The translations under genes were made by a program, and so were the position numbers. From Flemingiibacterium sp045636145 (GTDB lineage: Bacteria > Bacillota > Clostridia > Oscillospirales > CAG-272), in assembly GCA_045636145.1 (NCBI GenBank), contig JAZTWV010000008.1, positions 1 to 41,318 of the forward strand: 41,318 nucleotides of DNA, read 5' to 3'. The notes under the pieces were generated by a model. It saw only the letters and a list, made by a program, of their open reading frames with translations, was not told where the DNA came from and did not search any database. Every line of letters starts with the position of its first letter. Position 1 is the stretch's first letter. Shown here piece after piece: positions 1 through 7,559 of this stretch.

Positions 1-165
1 GAAACCACCCTGGGGATGACCGCCGTCGCGATTGTCGCGGTTTTGGAAACCACCCTGTGGACGACCGCCGTCGCGATTGTCGCGGTTTTGGAAACCACCC
101 TGGGGACGACCGCCGTCGCGATTGTCGCGGTTCTGAAAGCCGCCCTGAGGACGACCGCCGTCGCG
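1..165 (-). repeat. 45-bp tandem repeat inside infB
   Basis: Three full 45-bp units (165-121, 120-76, 75-31) and a partial fourth at the window edge encode the 15-residue unit RDGGRPQGGFQNRDN. The units differ by a few bases; the partial copy has His for Arg. They give the IF-2 linker a positively charged Gly/Arg/Gln tail, and copy number probably varies between strains. Confidence 0.9.
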
Positions 166-561
166 ACCAGAAAATTCTTTCTTAGGCTCTTCGACTTTTG
201 TAGCTTCCTTCTTGGGTTCCTCTGCCTTGGGAGTTTCTTTCTTAGTCTCTTCGGCTTTGGGTGTTTTCTTCTTAGACTCCTCCGTCTTATCAGCAGTATC
301 TTCTGCCTTTGCAGCCTTAGGCTTCGGCTCATCAACGACTATCTTGGCTTTTCCGTCAAGATAATCCTCGATGCTGTCTATCTGTGTACGAGACGTAAGC
401 GTGTTCATTATGAGATTAAATTCCTCCGGATCAACGGATGCAGAGGAGGATTTGCTGTCAATGCCGCTGCTGGTCAGCACCTCCAGAAGGTCCTTATTCT
501 TAATACCGAGATCCTTTGCGAGACTGCTTATCTTAGTTTGATTCTTTTTGGTTTCTGCCAT
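1..561 (-). CDS. infB: Translation initiation factor IF-2, N-terminal part (cut by window edge)
   Basis: The minus-strand reading frame opens at an ATG at 561-559 and runs off the window at base 1 without a stop. The first ~60 residues (MAETKKNQTKISSLAKDLGI and on, with a conserved KDLLEVLTSSGID stretch) are the IF2_N domain. Next comes a low-complexity linker rich in Lys, Glu, Pro and Ala, then 15-residue tandem repeats (RDGGRPQGGFQNRDN). Only the N-terminal ~187 residues are visible; the GTPase core that recruits initiator tRNA to the 30S subunit lies outside. It is last in the rimP-nusA-ylxR-ylxQ-infB operon, the standard Firmicutes order. Gly/Arg/Gln-rich linkers of variable length are normal for IF-2. 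Confidence 0.93.
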   Translation of the reverse strand, partial: MAETKKNQTKISSLAKDLGIKNKDLLEVLTSSGIDSKSSSASVDPEEFNLIMNTLTSRTQIDSIEDYLDGKAKIVVDEPKPKAAKAEDTADKTEESKKKTPKAEETKKETPKAEEPKKEATKVEEPKKEFSGRDGGRPQGGFQNRDNRDGGRPQGGFQNRDNRDGGRPQGGFQNRDNRDGGHPQGGF

Positions 562-593
562 ATTATATCAATCATCCTTTCGGTACGGTTATA

Positions 594-977
594 TCAATGT
601 GCGGAGTCGCCGAACAGTGCGGCGATACCGTCAACGAAGTTCATATCGGTGACACCGATAACGGTGATGTTTGCTGTCTTTCCGATACGGGAGGACAGCT
701 CATATGCTGTCGTAGGTATCAGGCAAAGCTCAGTGCCATAGTATTTGCAGGCATCTTTTATTCGCTTTTTTGTATTATCCGATGCATCCGAAGCTACTAA
801 TGCAAGCGGCAGGCGACCGCGCCGTATTTCGTCACGGCACAGGTCTGTACCGCACACGAGCTTTCGTGCACGTGCGGCAAATCCAAGGAGTCCGAGAAGC
901 TTTTTTTCGCTGCCCGGTCGAAGCGTGTGAATAATACCGTCGTCGTTCGGTGCTTTGCTTAGATTCATATCATTCAT
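594..977 (-). CDS. ylxQ: YlxQ-type L7Ae/L30e-fold RNA-binding protein
   Basis: A 127-residue protein with the L7Ae/L30e/Gadd45 fold. The core KLLGLLGFAARARKLVCGTD is typical of the family, followed by a 'LALVASDASDNTKKRI' stretch and a C-terminal hydrophobic segment. Homologues bind structured RNA (kink-turns); the role of this operon copy is not settled, with ribosome or RNase P association proposed for relatives. I chose the ATG at 977 because an AAAGGAG site lies about 10 bases upstream; the frame is open further but without conserved sequence. It overlaps the end of ylxR by 8 bases, so the two are translationally coupled. It lies between ylxR and infB, as in Bacillus. Confidence 0.88.
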   Translation of the reverse strand: MNDMNLSKAPNDDGIIHTLRPGSEKKLLGLLGFAARARKLVCGTDLCRDEIRRGRLPLALVASDASDNTKKRIKDACKYYGTELCLIPTTAYELSSRIGKTANITVIGVTDMNFVDGIAALFGDSAH

Positions 978-1260
978 TCTCGGAAAGCTCCTTTTCAATT
1001 GAGGTATAGACCTCATCCGGTATTTCCACTTCAAGACTGCGCTCAACTGCGCGGCGTTTTCTGCATTTTTTGAGGCATTCGACGCTTTTGCATACATATG
1101 CGCCGCGTCCGGATTTTTTGCCCGTCAGGTCAAGTGATACAGTGCCGTCGGGGGCGCGGACTATTCTCGCCAGCGTAATCTTTGGCTTTGATTCTCCGCA
1201 TCCGAGACATTTTCTCTCCGGAATCTTTTTCTTTCCGACTGCTTGATTTGTTTCCTGCAA
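970..1260 (-). CDS. ylxR: YlxR-family (DUF448) nucleic-acid-binding protein
   Basis: A protein of about 96 residues with the family signature RKCLGCGESKPK near the N-terminus and GRGAYVC in the middle. YlxR proteins are small, basic nucleoid- or RNA-associated proteins; Bacillus YlxR has been linked to transcriptional control. The best start is a TTG at 1260, preceded by GGGAGG at 9 bases. A GTG at 1302 in the same frame would add 14 residues with no conserved sequence. The gene sits between nusA and ylxQ in the translation-factor operon and overlaps the start of ylxQ. Confidence 0.88.
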   Translation of the reverse strand: MQETNQAVGKKKIPERKCLGCGESKPKITLARIVRAPDGTVSLDLTGKKSGRGAYVCKSVECLKKCRKRRAVERSLEVEIPDEVYTSIEKELSENE

Positions 1261-1363
1261 AATACGATTTCCTCCCGTATTTTTGTTGCGGACCCGATAC
1301 ACATTGATTTTTCGCTGTACCGGAGCCGTTATTTTGTGGCTTTATGCGTTCTTTTGTACATTG

Positions 1364-2470
1364 TTAAACGGTTGCGTCTTCTTCGGATTCGCCGGCTGCG
1401 TCGATGAATGCCTTCTTTGCGGCTTCTTCCTCATCAAGAGCACTCTTGGTCTTTATATCTATCTTAAAGCCGGTAAGACGTGCGGCAAGACGCGCATTCT
1501 GACCCTCTTTACCGATGGCAAGGGAGAGCTGATCTGCATCTACCACTACGCGGCAGGATTTTTCGGAATCGAGAATAACTTCCTTTACCGCGGCAGGTGA
1601 CAGTGCGGCACTGATATACTCGGTGGGATCCTCACTGTACTTAACGATGTCGATCTTTTCGCCTCGAAGCTCGGTAACGATGTTCTGAATACGCATTCCG
1701 CGATTTCCTATACAAGCACCGATGGGATCAACATTTTCGTCGCGGCTCATAACTGCCATCTTTGTGCGGGAGCCTGCCTCACGGGTTATTGACATGATCA
1801 CTACTGTGCCGTCCTGGATTTCCGGAATTTCAAGCTCAAAGAGACGCTTTACAAGTCCGGGAGCTGTACGGGAGAGGGAAACTACAGGTCCGCGGAGAGT
1901 TTCCTTCATAACCTCAGTGACAAACACCTTGATTCTGTCGCCAACACTAAAATGCTCGCCGGGGATCTGATCCTGCTTTTTGAGGTAGACCTTGCTTGTT
2001 CCGGTATCTACGAGAACATCCTCGTTTTCGGGGTCTACCTTATCAACGATAGCTGTGATGATCTCCTCTTTCTTGGACTCGTATTCCTTTATCATCATGG
2101 AGCGCTCCGCCTCGCGGATACCCTGAATGATGACCTGCTTTGCGGTCTGCGCCGAGAGACGACGGAAATTCTTGGGCTTAAGCTCTGTTTCGCATACGCC
2201 GCCGAGAGAATATCTCTTGTTCACGGCACGTGCATCTTCAAGAGTGATCTCCAGCTCCGGATCAAGAACCTCCTCAACGATATTCTTCTGCTCGAACATG
2301 CGGATGCTCTTTTTATCCTTATTTATATCAACACGCACGTTGGCAAGGCCGCCGCGGTCACGCTTGTATGCGCTGATGAGGGCAGCCTCAACACGCTCAA
2401 GCATATAGTCGACTGCAATGCCTTTTTCCTTTTCAAGCAGTTCCAGGGCTTCAAACAATTCGGAATTCAT
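1364..2470 (-). CDS. nusA: Transcription termination/antitermination factor NusA
   Basis: A 368-residue protein. The N-terminal domain (1 to ~125, MNSELFEALELLEKEKGIAV and on) binds RNA polymerase. An S1 domain follows (~130-200, with KVYLKKQDQIPGE), then two KH domains (~200-345, including DPIGACIGNRGMRIQNI and SLAIGKEGQNARLAARLTG, both with GxxG loops). NusA modulates pausing, intrinsic termination and antitermination. The length fits Firmicutes NusA, which lacks the C-terminal acidic repeats of E. coli. Start at 2470, with AGAAAGG upstream. It is the second gene after rimP, 29 bases downstream. Confidence 0.96.
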   Translation of the reverse strand: MNSELFEALELLEKEKGIAVDYMLERVEAALISAYKRDRGGLANVRVDINKDKKSIRMFEQKNIVEEVLDPELEITLEDARAVNKRYSLGGVCETELKPKNFRRLSAQTAKQVIIQGIREAERSMMIKEYESKKEEIITAIVDKVDPENEDVLVDTGTSKVYLKKQDQIPGEHFSVGDRIKVFVTEVMKETLRGPVVSLSRTAPGLVKRLFELEIPEIQDGTVVIMSITREAGSRTKMAVMSRDENVDPIGACIGNRGMRIQNIVTELRGEKIDIVKYSEDPTEYISAALSPAAVKEVILDSEKSCRVVVDADQLSLAIGKEGQNARLAARLTGFKIDIKTKSALDEEEAAKKAFIDAAGESEEDATV

Positions 2471-2499
2471 TTTTCTGTAACCAAACCTTTCTAAAGATA

Positions 2500-2985
2500 T
2501 TATTTAAAATCGAATACGGTCCGTGCTTTTGAGACCGCTGTATGAGGAACGGTGTATTCCGTTCCGTCAGAATCAATTGTGATGCTTCCGTCATCATATG
2601 CCTTAAGGATGCCTGTGAACACCTTTTGTCCCGGATAGGCTTCCGTTGGGGCAAATAAACGAAGCTCAACCTTTTCGCCGATCAGTACCTCGTAGTGCCA
2701 ATCGTATTTGATATCACGCTCGATTCCCGGCGAGGAGACCTCAAGGTGGTATGCGTCCTCAATGGGATCAAGCTCATCAAGGATAGGATCAATGGCACGG
2801 TGTACTTTCTCGCAGTCGTCGATGTCGATACCGTCCTCGCGGTCAATGGTAAAGCGAAGAAAATAGTCGGCACCCTCTTTTACATATTCGATGTCCCACA
2901 CCGAATATCCAAGCTCGTTTATAACGGGCTTCAGTGCTTCGGTAATCGTACCGACAATGTTTTTTGCTGGTTTCTTTGATTTCAC
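2500..2985 (-). CDS. rimP: Ribosome maturation factor RimP
   Basis: A 161-residue RimP. The N-terminal alpha/beta domain carries LRFTIDREDGIDIDDCEKVH and the conserved DPIEDAYHLEVSSPGIERD stretch; the C-terminal Sm-like domain has GILKAYDDGSITI. RimP assists assembly of the 30S subunit. The start is a GTG at 2985 with GGGAGA nine bases upstream. It is the first gene of the operon; a sigma-A promoter and a small leader hairpin lie upstream. Confidence 0.94.
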   Translation of the reverse strand: MKSKKPAKNIVGTITEALKPVINELGYSVWDIEYVKEGADYFLRFTIDREDGIDIDDCEKVHRAIDPILDELDPIEDAYHLEVSSPGIERDIKYDWHYEVLIGEKVELRLFAPTEAYPGQKVFTGILKAYDDGSITIDSDGTEYTVPHTAVSKARTVFDFK

Positions 2986-3030
2986 TTATCTTAATCTCCC
3001 TGTCCGCGAGTATCTCTGCGGCATAAATTA

Positions 3031-3054
3031 AGAGTGGACCTTTCAGCCCACTCT
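3031..3054 (-). promoter_or_regulatory. Hairpin in the rimP leader
   Basis: In the minus-strand leader, AGAGTGG and CCACTCT form a 7-bp stem around a 10-base loop, about 45 bases upstream of the rimP start and 25 bases after the predicted transcription start. It has no U-tract, so it is not a terminator. It may be a regulatory or stabilising leader element; function is inferred only from position. Confidence 0.5.
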
Positions 3055-3082
3055 CCTTTTATCAAATCTAACTTACAGTAAC

Positions 3083-3111
3083 AGTATATCACAACTTTTT
3101 TAAAATTGCAA
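3083..3111 (-). promoter_or_regulatory. Sigma-A promoter of the rimP-nusA-infB operon
   Basis: On the minus strand TTGCAA (3111-3106) and TATACT (3088-3083) are 17 bases apart. Transcription would begin near 3077, about 90 bases upstream of the rimP start. Confidence 0.7.
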
Positions 3112-3249
3112 CCCCTTTTTGAAAAAAACTTTCTTTTTTTCGGTTCTGCACCCGTATTTATGAAAAATAGGCTGTTTTTTTCGTTCTAACCGGCAATTTA
3201 CGCGCATACCACTGTCATATGTATGAATAGCCGACACCACGGACTTTTA

Positions 3250-3395
3250 TAAAAGCACAGTGGACGGCTTTATGCCGTCCACTGCAAAGAAAGAAAAAAG
3301 AAAGGAAAAGAAAGTAGAAAAGATAAAGTGCCGACGGCTGTTGGCTTCTACCATACAACAGTCGCCTGCGGACGGCACTTGGCGACATCCGCTGA
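3250..3395 (-). ncRNA. Candidate structured small RNA with polypyrimidine tract
   Basis: A strong promoter at 3401-3429 would start a minus-strand transcript near 3395, and a long hairpin at 3284-3258 ends it near 3250, giving ~145 nt. The 5' half holds several complementary segments: AGTGCCG/CGGCACT (3379-3373 with 3333-3327), CTGTTG/CAACAG (3361-3356 with 3343-3338), GTCGCC/GGCGAC (3386-3381 with 3366-3361) and GCGGA/TCCGC (3392-3388 with 3372-3368). These cannot all nest, so a pseudoknot or alternative folds are implied. Then come ~42 nearly pure pyrimidines (3327-3286) that could pair with purine-rich ribosome sites such as AAAGGA. No convincing reading frame lies on this strand. It does not look like 6S RNA, since the 5' and 3' ends do not pair. 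Promoter and hairpins are seen; function is inferred. Confidence 0.55.
3251..3284 (-). terminator. Intrinsic terminator of the candidate small RNA
   Basis: An 11-bp perfect stem, CAGTGGACGGC (3284-3274) with GCCGTCCACTG (3268-3258), loop ATAAA, followed on the minus strand by TGCTTTTAT. The U-run is short, so termination may be partial. Confidence 0.6.
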
Positions 3396-3400
3396 CGTAA

Positions 3401-3429
3401 ATTGTACCACACACTCCCTGCTTTGTCAA
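3401..3429 (-). promoter_or_regulatory. Strong sigma-A promoter upstream of the candidate small RNA
   Basis: On the minus strand, TTGACA (3429-3424) and TACAAT (3406-3401) with a 17-base spacer and a TG extended -10. It is the best promoter in this 500-base gap and no gene start lies directly behind it. Confidence 0.75.
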
Positions 3430-3554
3430 GCCTTGTACCCTAATATTACATACGATATATGGTTATTTGATTGAAATTTTCTTCTCGTGCGTGTTCTGTA
3501 CTGCGTTGGAGCTGTACCTGTCAAGCTCTTGAAGAAACGGCTGAAAGAATAAAT

Positions 3555-3847
3555 GTCGGGAAAGTTCAGTTCCTTTCACAACGCCATATGCAGGTATGCC
3601 CAAGGTTATACGTCCGGACGGTCTTTACGCCGCAAATCAGCGTTTGCGCTTTACCGCTGGCATATTGTTGATCCGGTATATTTTAAGTAAGGATATAAAG
3701 GTTACGATGCAGGCGCTGGGATGGCGCTCCGAGGGCAGATATCTGCCAAGACAGGATGATATATCCTCTGTGGCATATTGGTATCAGGACAGTATTTGCA
3801 AAACCTTCCCGACACTCCCATCGAAGGATGAGCTTGAAATTATATGA
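3555..3847 (+). pseudogene. Remnant of a GH172 (DUF2961) glycoside hydrolase, C-terminus only
   Basis: The plus strand encodes TTPYAGMPKVIRPDGLYAAN, then QRLRF, and later QALGWRSEGRYLPRQDD-ISSVAYWYQ with a final FPTLPSKDELEII. This matches the conserved C-terminus of DUF2961/GH172 proteins. Between them, the family stretch YRWHIVDPVYFK is present but shifted by one base (around 3651-3690) before the frame is restored, so there are two compensating frameshifts. The N-terminal ~300 residues are missing and no plausible start is seen. GH172 members are fructan/arabinan-type glycosidases; this copy is dead. It precedes an orphan solute-binding protein, suggesting loss of a carbohydrate-use locus. 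Confidence 0.75.
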
Positions 3848-4045
3848 CCATAAACGCACGAAGGGTTAGCCTGATTTGTTTAGATATGCTTCCTTGATGC
3901 ACTAAGACTATATCCGCATGCCGTAACTGCTTCTAGAGCTTGTGATGCTTGTGCAGCATTTTGAGGTAAAGATGGCTTTTCTGTGCCCTCATTTGCAAAA
4001 TCCAGTTTTTCATTTGTAATATGCGACAGTTTTTTCTATAAAGTA
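3848..4045. other. Gap between the GH172 remnant and the lipoprotein promoter
   Basis: I see no gene in this 200-base stretch. One open stretch of ~45 codons lies on the minus strand but has no start, ribosome site or recognisable motif. Confidence 0.6.
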
Positions 4046-4074
4046 TTGACGAATTCTGTGCCTCGTGCTATAAT
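4046..4074 (+). promoter_or_regulatory. Sigma-A promoter of the solute-binding lipoprotein gene
   Basis: TTGACG (4046-4051) and TATAAT (4069-4074) with a 17-base spacer, ending 63 bases upstream of the start codon. Confidence 0.8.
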
Positions 4075-4137
4075 AAGTGCAGAAAAAGGATACATGAGGT
4101 ATTAGTATTCAAAAATATTGCAAAAGGAGAAATACAT

Positions 4138-5601
4138 ATGAAACACACAAAGAAGTTTGCATTTTTGCTTGCTCTTGTTATGCTTTGCACTACGGCTTGT
4201 ACGGGTGGCATTGGAAATACCGAAACGGATACGGCGGATGCTTCCGATACAACGTCCGCGGTTGGAACTAATAACGACGAAGCTCTGGAGCTTCCCGACG
4301 ATCTGGAAACAGAATATTCCCACCTGACAATTTTGACGGGCGGCGGTGTTATGCACGGTCCCGATGAATTTACTGATGATCTTGACGTGCTTAATCAGGC
4401 GATGTACGAGCGTCGTAAGGCTGTTGAGGACCGCATAGGCGTTGATCTGGAATTCTACGATGTAACCCCCCACGATCAGAGCCTTAACATCACCCGTCAG
4501 TCCATCAACTCCGGTTCGGATGACTATCAGATGACATTTTTTACTGCATTCCAGCAGATAACTCTGGTTAACGAGGGGCTGTACCTCTCTCATTCGTATC
4601 TTCCCTACATAAATATCGAAAAGCCTTGGTGGAACAAACAGTACATCGAGTCTGTATCCCTTAATGCGGAAGAGCCCACTATTCTTTTCGGTGATATCTG
4701 TCATCACATGATTTCTTATACCACATGCGTGTTCTTCAACATTAACCTGCTTAACGAAAAGCTGGGCATGGCTCCCCAGGATCTGTACGATATCGTATAT
4801 AACGGTGAGTGGACTATAGACAAAATGGCGGAGATCGCAGCTCAGGTATACGAGGATGACGGTAATACCATCAACGATGAAAACGATATCCACGGTATGG
4901 TATACTACGGCGGAACAACCATGAGCTGGCTTGCATACAGTGCCGGTCTTGAGTTCATCGGTCGTGATGACGAGGGTTATCCTACGCTCGCTCTTAACAA
5001 CGAAAATACAATCGAACTTGCTGAAAAGCTGATGAACCTCTTTGGAAACAACGAAGGTGTATACAACGTAAACGATAATCACGGCCATATGTGGAAGTTC
5101 GGAAACGGCAAAGCACTTTTCATCGCAAATCGTTTTACTGTAGCAGGTTGGGAACAGTTCCGTACAATGGAAGATGATTTCGGCATCCTTCCTATGCCTA
5201 AATATGATGAGAATGTTGACGGATACCATTCCGCTGTGGAGCTCAATACTCAGTGGGGTGCCGTTCCGCTGACCGTAGCAGATCCTGCGTTCGTTTCGGC
5301 TGCTGCTGAAGCTCTTGCATACGAAACACATATGCGTGTAACTCCCGCTTATTATGAAACAACTCTGAAGCTCAAGCAGACTCGTGACGATGCTTCCATG
5401 GCAATGATCGACTATATAATGGAAGGCAGAGATACCGACTATCTGTATCTCAATCCCCTTGGCGGTATGAGCAATATATTCGCGAAGATCTATGCTTCCG
5501 GTACTAACAACTTTGCATCACAGTATGCAAGTCTTGAAATGGCAGCACTTACAACTCTTAACGATCTTATCGAAGCCTACAAGGAGACTCGTGACTATTG
5601 A
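4138..5601 (+). CDS. Extracellular solute-binding lipoprotein (sugar ABC type, family 1)
   Basis: A 487-residue secreted lipoprotein. The lipobox is CTTAC with the lipidated Cys at residue 21, after a KHTKK n-region and a hydrophobic core; a Thr/Asp/Ser-rich linker follows. The mature part has the two-lobe layout of family 1 solute-binding proteins (for example VGVDLEFYDVTP-like strands and the GKALFIANRF segment near 330). Such proteins capture oligosaccharides for ABC importers. No permease or ATPase genes adjoin it; it has its own promoter and a terminator directly after it, so it is an orphan here. It starts at 4138, with AAAAGGAG seven bases upstream. Substrate unknown. Confidence 0.82.
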   Translation: MKHTKKFAFLLALVMLCTTACTGGIGNTETDTADASDTTSAVGTNNDEALELPDDLETEYSHLTILTGGGVMHGPDEFTDDLDVLNQAMYERRKAVEDRIGVDLEFYDVTPHDQSLNITRQSINSGSDDYQMTFFTAFQQITLVNEGLYLSHSYLPYINIEKPWWNKQYIESVSLNAEEPTILFGDICHHMISYTTCVFFNINLLNEKLGMAPQDLYDIVYNGEWTIDKMAEIAAQVYEDDGNTINDENDIHGMVYYGGTTMSWLAYSAGLEFIGRDDEGYPTLALNNENTIELAEKLMNLFGNNEGVYNVNDNHGHMWKFGNGKALFIANRFTVAGWEQFRTMEDDFGILPMPKYDENVDGYHSAVELNTQWGAVPLTVADPAFVSAAAEALAYETHMRVTPAYYETTLKLKQTRDDASMAMIDYIMEGRDTDYLYLNPLGGMSNIFAKIYASGTNNFASQYASLEMAALTTLNDLIEAYKETRDY

Positions 5602-5644
5602 TCCGAGCAGCCTGTTGGCAAGACAGTTAGCCTAATATACACAG

Positions 5645-5673
5645 AAAATCCCCCAACAAAATTGGGGGATTTT
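5645..5673 (+). terminator. Terminator of the solute-binding lipoprotein gene
   Basis: AAAATCCCCCAA and TTGGGGGATTTT form a 12-bp stem around CAAAA. Flanking A and T runs make it potentially bidirectional. Confidence 0.85.
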
Positions 5674-5711
5674 GTATACCGCGCAGATTGTCAGACATAC
5701 ATCAGGCAACA

Positions 5712-5738
5712 AAAAACGCCGTCGCAGACGGCGTTTTT
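5712..5738 (-). terminator. Terminator of the rpmG-secE-nusG-rplK-rplA operon
   Basis: AAAAACGCCGTC and GACGGCGTTTTT pair around a 3-base loop, followed by T residues on the minus strand, 14 bases after the rplA stop. It explains why rplJ and rplL do not follow rplA here. Confidence 0.88.
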
Positions 5739-5751
5739 GTATATTCGGCAA

Positions 5752-6444
5752 TTAGCCGAGCTTTGCGTAGTTTACCTTTACACCGGGGCCCATAGTCGAA
5801 GCGACTACGCAGCTCTTGATGTACTGACCCTTGGTTGCGGCGGGCTTTGCCTTGATGATAGCGCCGAGAAGTGCGTTGAAGTTCTCGGTGAGCTTCTCTT
5901 TGCCGAAGGATGCCTTGCCGATGGGGCAGTGAATGATGTTGGTCTTGTCAAGGCGGTATTCGATCTTACCTGCCTTAGCTTCGGTAACAGCCTTAGCAAC
6001 ATCCATGGTAACAGTACCGGCCTTGGGGTTAGGCATAAGTCCCTTAGGACCGAGAACCTTACCGAGACGGCCGATAACGCCCATCATGTCGGGAGTTGCG
6101 ATGATGATGTCGAAGTCAAACCAGTTTTCCTGCTGAATCTTTGCGACATAATCCTCAGCGCCTACATAATCAGCGCCTGCTGCTTCTGCTTCCTTAGCTC
6201 TGTCGCCCTTTGCGAAAACAAGGGTACGAACAGTCTTACCGGTACCGTTGGGGAGAACAACTGCACCGCGAACCTGCTGGTCAGCGTGGCGGGAGTCTAC
6301 ACCCAGACGTACGTGTACTTCTACAGTCTCGTCAAACTTTGCTTTTGCTGTCTGGCAAACGAGAGAAAGAGCCTCGCCTGCATCATAAAGCTTTGTCTTC
6401 TCGATGAGCTTTACGCTCTCGTTATATTTCTTTCCTGTGCTCAT
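5752..6444 (-). CDS. rplA: 50S ribosomal protein L1
   Basis: A 230-residue L1 with the family motifs: DETVEVHVRLGVDSRHADQQ near residue 38, VRGAVVLPNGTGKTVRTLVF, and the GLMPNPKAGTV signature in domain II near residue 130. L1 binds 23S rRNA at the L1 stalk and, in many bacteria, represses its own rplK-rplA mRNA. It starts at 6444 behind AAGGAGG, 12 bases after rplK. The operon ends here in a terminator, so rplJ-rplL-rpoB must be elsewhere. Confidence 0.97.
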   Translation of the reverse strand: MSTGKKYNESVKLIEKTKLYDAGEALSLVCQTAKAKFDETVEVHVRLGVDSRHADQQVRGAVVLPNGTGKTVRTLVFAKGDRAKEAEAAGADYVGAEDYVAKIQQENWFDFDIIIATPDMMGVIGRLGKVLGPKGLMPNPKAGTVTMDVAKAVTEAKAGKIEYRLDKTNIIHCPIGKASFGKEKLTENFNALLGAIIKAKPAATKGQYIKSCVVASTMGPGVKVNYAKLG

Positions 6445-6456
6445 TGTAACTCCTCC

Positions 6457-6882
6457 TTATTCCTCGACGGTGATACCCATGCTGCGCGCGGTACCTGCGA
6501 CCATGCTCATCGCAGCTTCAAGTGAGCCTGCGTTGAGGTCGGGCATCTTGGTCTCTGCGATCTGCTTAACCTGATCCTTGGTAAGCTTTGCTACCTTGGT
6601 CTTGTTAGGTGTAGCGGACGCGGACTCAATGCCGCAAGCCTTCTTAATAAGAACGGGAGCGGGGGGAGTCTTGGTGATGAAGGAGAAAGAACGGTCAGCG
6701 TAAACTGTAATAACTACAGGAATGATAAGACCGATATCCTTCTTGGTTCTTTCGTTGAATTCCTTGGTGAATACAGGAATAGCAACACCGTATGCACCGA
6801 GTGCGGGACCTACAGGGGGAGCAGGAGTAGCCTTTCCTGCCGGCAGCTGCAGTTTGATGTAACCCATAATTTTCTTTGCCAT
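6457..6882 (-). CDS. rplK: 50S ribosomal protein L11
   Basis: A 141-residue L11. The N-terminal domain (KLQLPAGKATPAPPVGPALG) is the thiostrepton/L11-methyltransferase target region, and the C-terminal rRNA-binding domain ends MSMVAGTARSMGITVEE. L11 forms the GTPase-associated centre with 23S rRNA. It starts at 6882 with CGGAGGTG upstream, and is preceded by a ~110-base leader holding two hairpins. Confidence 0.97.
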   Translation of the reverse strand: MAKKIMGYIKLQLPAGKATPAPPVGPALGAYGVAIPVFTKEFNERTKKDIGLIIPVVITVYADRSFSFITKTPPAPVLIKKACGIESASATPNKTKVAKLTKDQVKQIAETKMPDLNAGSLEAAMSMVAGTARSMGITVEE

Positions 6883-6910
6883 GATAAATGCACCTCCGTA
6901 TTGTGGTAGC

Positions 6911-6969
6911 AGGAGACCCTTTGGGGCTCCTAATTAGATTTTCGGGAGAATTTTTAGTGGTTTTCTCCC
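6911..6969 (-). promoter_or_regulatory. Paired hairpins in the rplK leader (possible L1 operator)
   Basis: Between nusG and rplK two stems are visible: GGGAGAA/TTCTCCC (6969-6963 with 6950-6944, 12-base loop) and AGGAG-CCC/GGG-CTCCT (6931-6911, loop AAA with one mismatch). The rplK leader is the usual place for L1 autoregulation, but I cannot match the L1 target sequence, so the assignment is inference from position. Confidence 0.4.
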
Positions 6970-6993
6970 TCCCACGTATTGAGGAGAATATCC

Positions 6994-7536
6994 TCAGTCG
7001 TTCACAAGAGAAATAGCGTCCGTGTCAAGCTCGAACGGAGTGTCTCTTCCGAACATATTGACGAGTACCGTAACCTTCTTCTTGTCGTCGGAGAACTCCT
7101 TGAGCACGCCGCGCGTCCCCTTGAGTGCTCCGTCTTTGATTTCGACGGTATCATCAATATTAAAGTTGATAACGACCTTGGGAGCAGCGGCTTCAATGCC
7201 CATTGCTGCAACCTCCGCCTCTGTAAGTGCGGTGGGTTTTGATCCCGGACCAACAAAGCCTGTAACGCCGCTGATATTTCTGACGACATGCCATGTTTCG
7301 TCAGTCATTACCATTTTTACAAGCACGTAGCTTGGGAAAATTTTTTCCTCAACCTCTTTTTTGGTTTCGTTATCAATATAAGTTTCCACGGGAATGCGGA
7401 TGTCAACTATAACATCCTGAAGTCCGCGGTTTTCGACGATTTTTTCAAGGTTCGTCTTAACCTTGTTCTCGTAGCCGGAGTAGGTATGAGCTACATACCA
7501 TCTTTTCTCGCCGGTTGCGTCGTAAAGGTCGCTCAT
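6994..7536 (-). CDS. nusG: Transcription elongation factor NusG
   Basis: A 180-residue NusG. The NGN domain starts KRWYVAHTYSGYENKVKTNL and contains FPSYVLVKMVMTDETWHVVR; the C-terminal KOW domain has the GALKGTRGVLKEF core. NusG binds the RNA polymerase clamp and regulates pausing. Start at 7536 with CGGAGA upstream, 23 bases after secE. Confidence 0.96.
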   Translation of the reverse strand: MSDLYDATGEKRWYVAHTYSGYENKVKTNLEKIVENRGLQDVIVDIRIPVETYIDNETKKEVEEKIFPSYVLVKMVMTDETWHVVRNISGVTGFVGPGSKPTALTEAEVAAMGIEAAAPKVVINFNIDDTVEIKDGALKGTRGVLKEFSDDKKKVTVLVNMFGRDTPFELDTDAISLVND

Positions 7537-7559
7537 TTCTGATTCTCCGTATCGTTATC

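Noticed and set aside
3250..3395. 6S RNA
   Set aside because: The 5' and 3' ends of the transcript do not pair, and the rod-like structure with a central bubble is missing.
3215..3429. Short minus-strand frames over the small-RNA candidate
   Set aside because: Low-complexity Phe/Leu/Ser runs from the polypyrimidine tract, with no ribosome site; the RNA interpretation fits better.
3848..4045. Open stretch of ~45 codons on the minus strand
   Set aside because: No start codon with a ribosome site, no recognisable motif, and it is bounded by stops in AT-rich sequence.
4102..5331. 409-residue open frame on the minus strand
   Set aside because: It lies inside the solute-binding lipoprotein gene on the other strand, has no ribosome site and no family motifs; a shadow frame.
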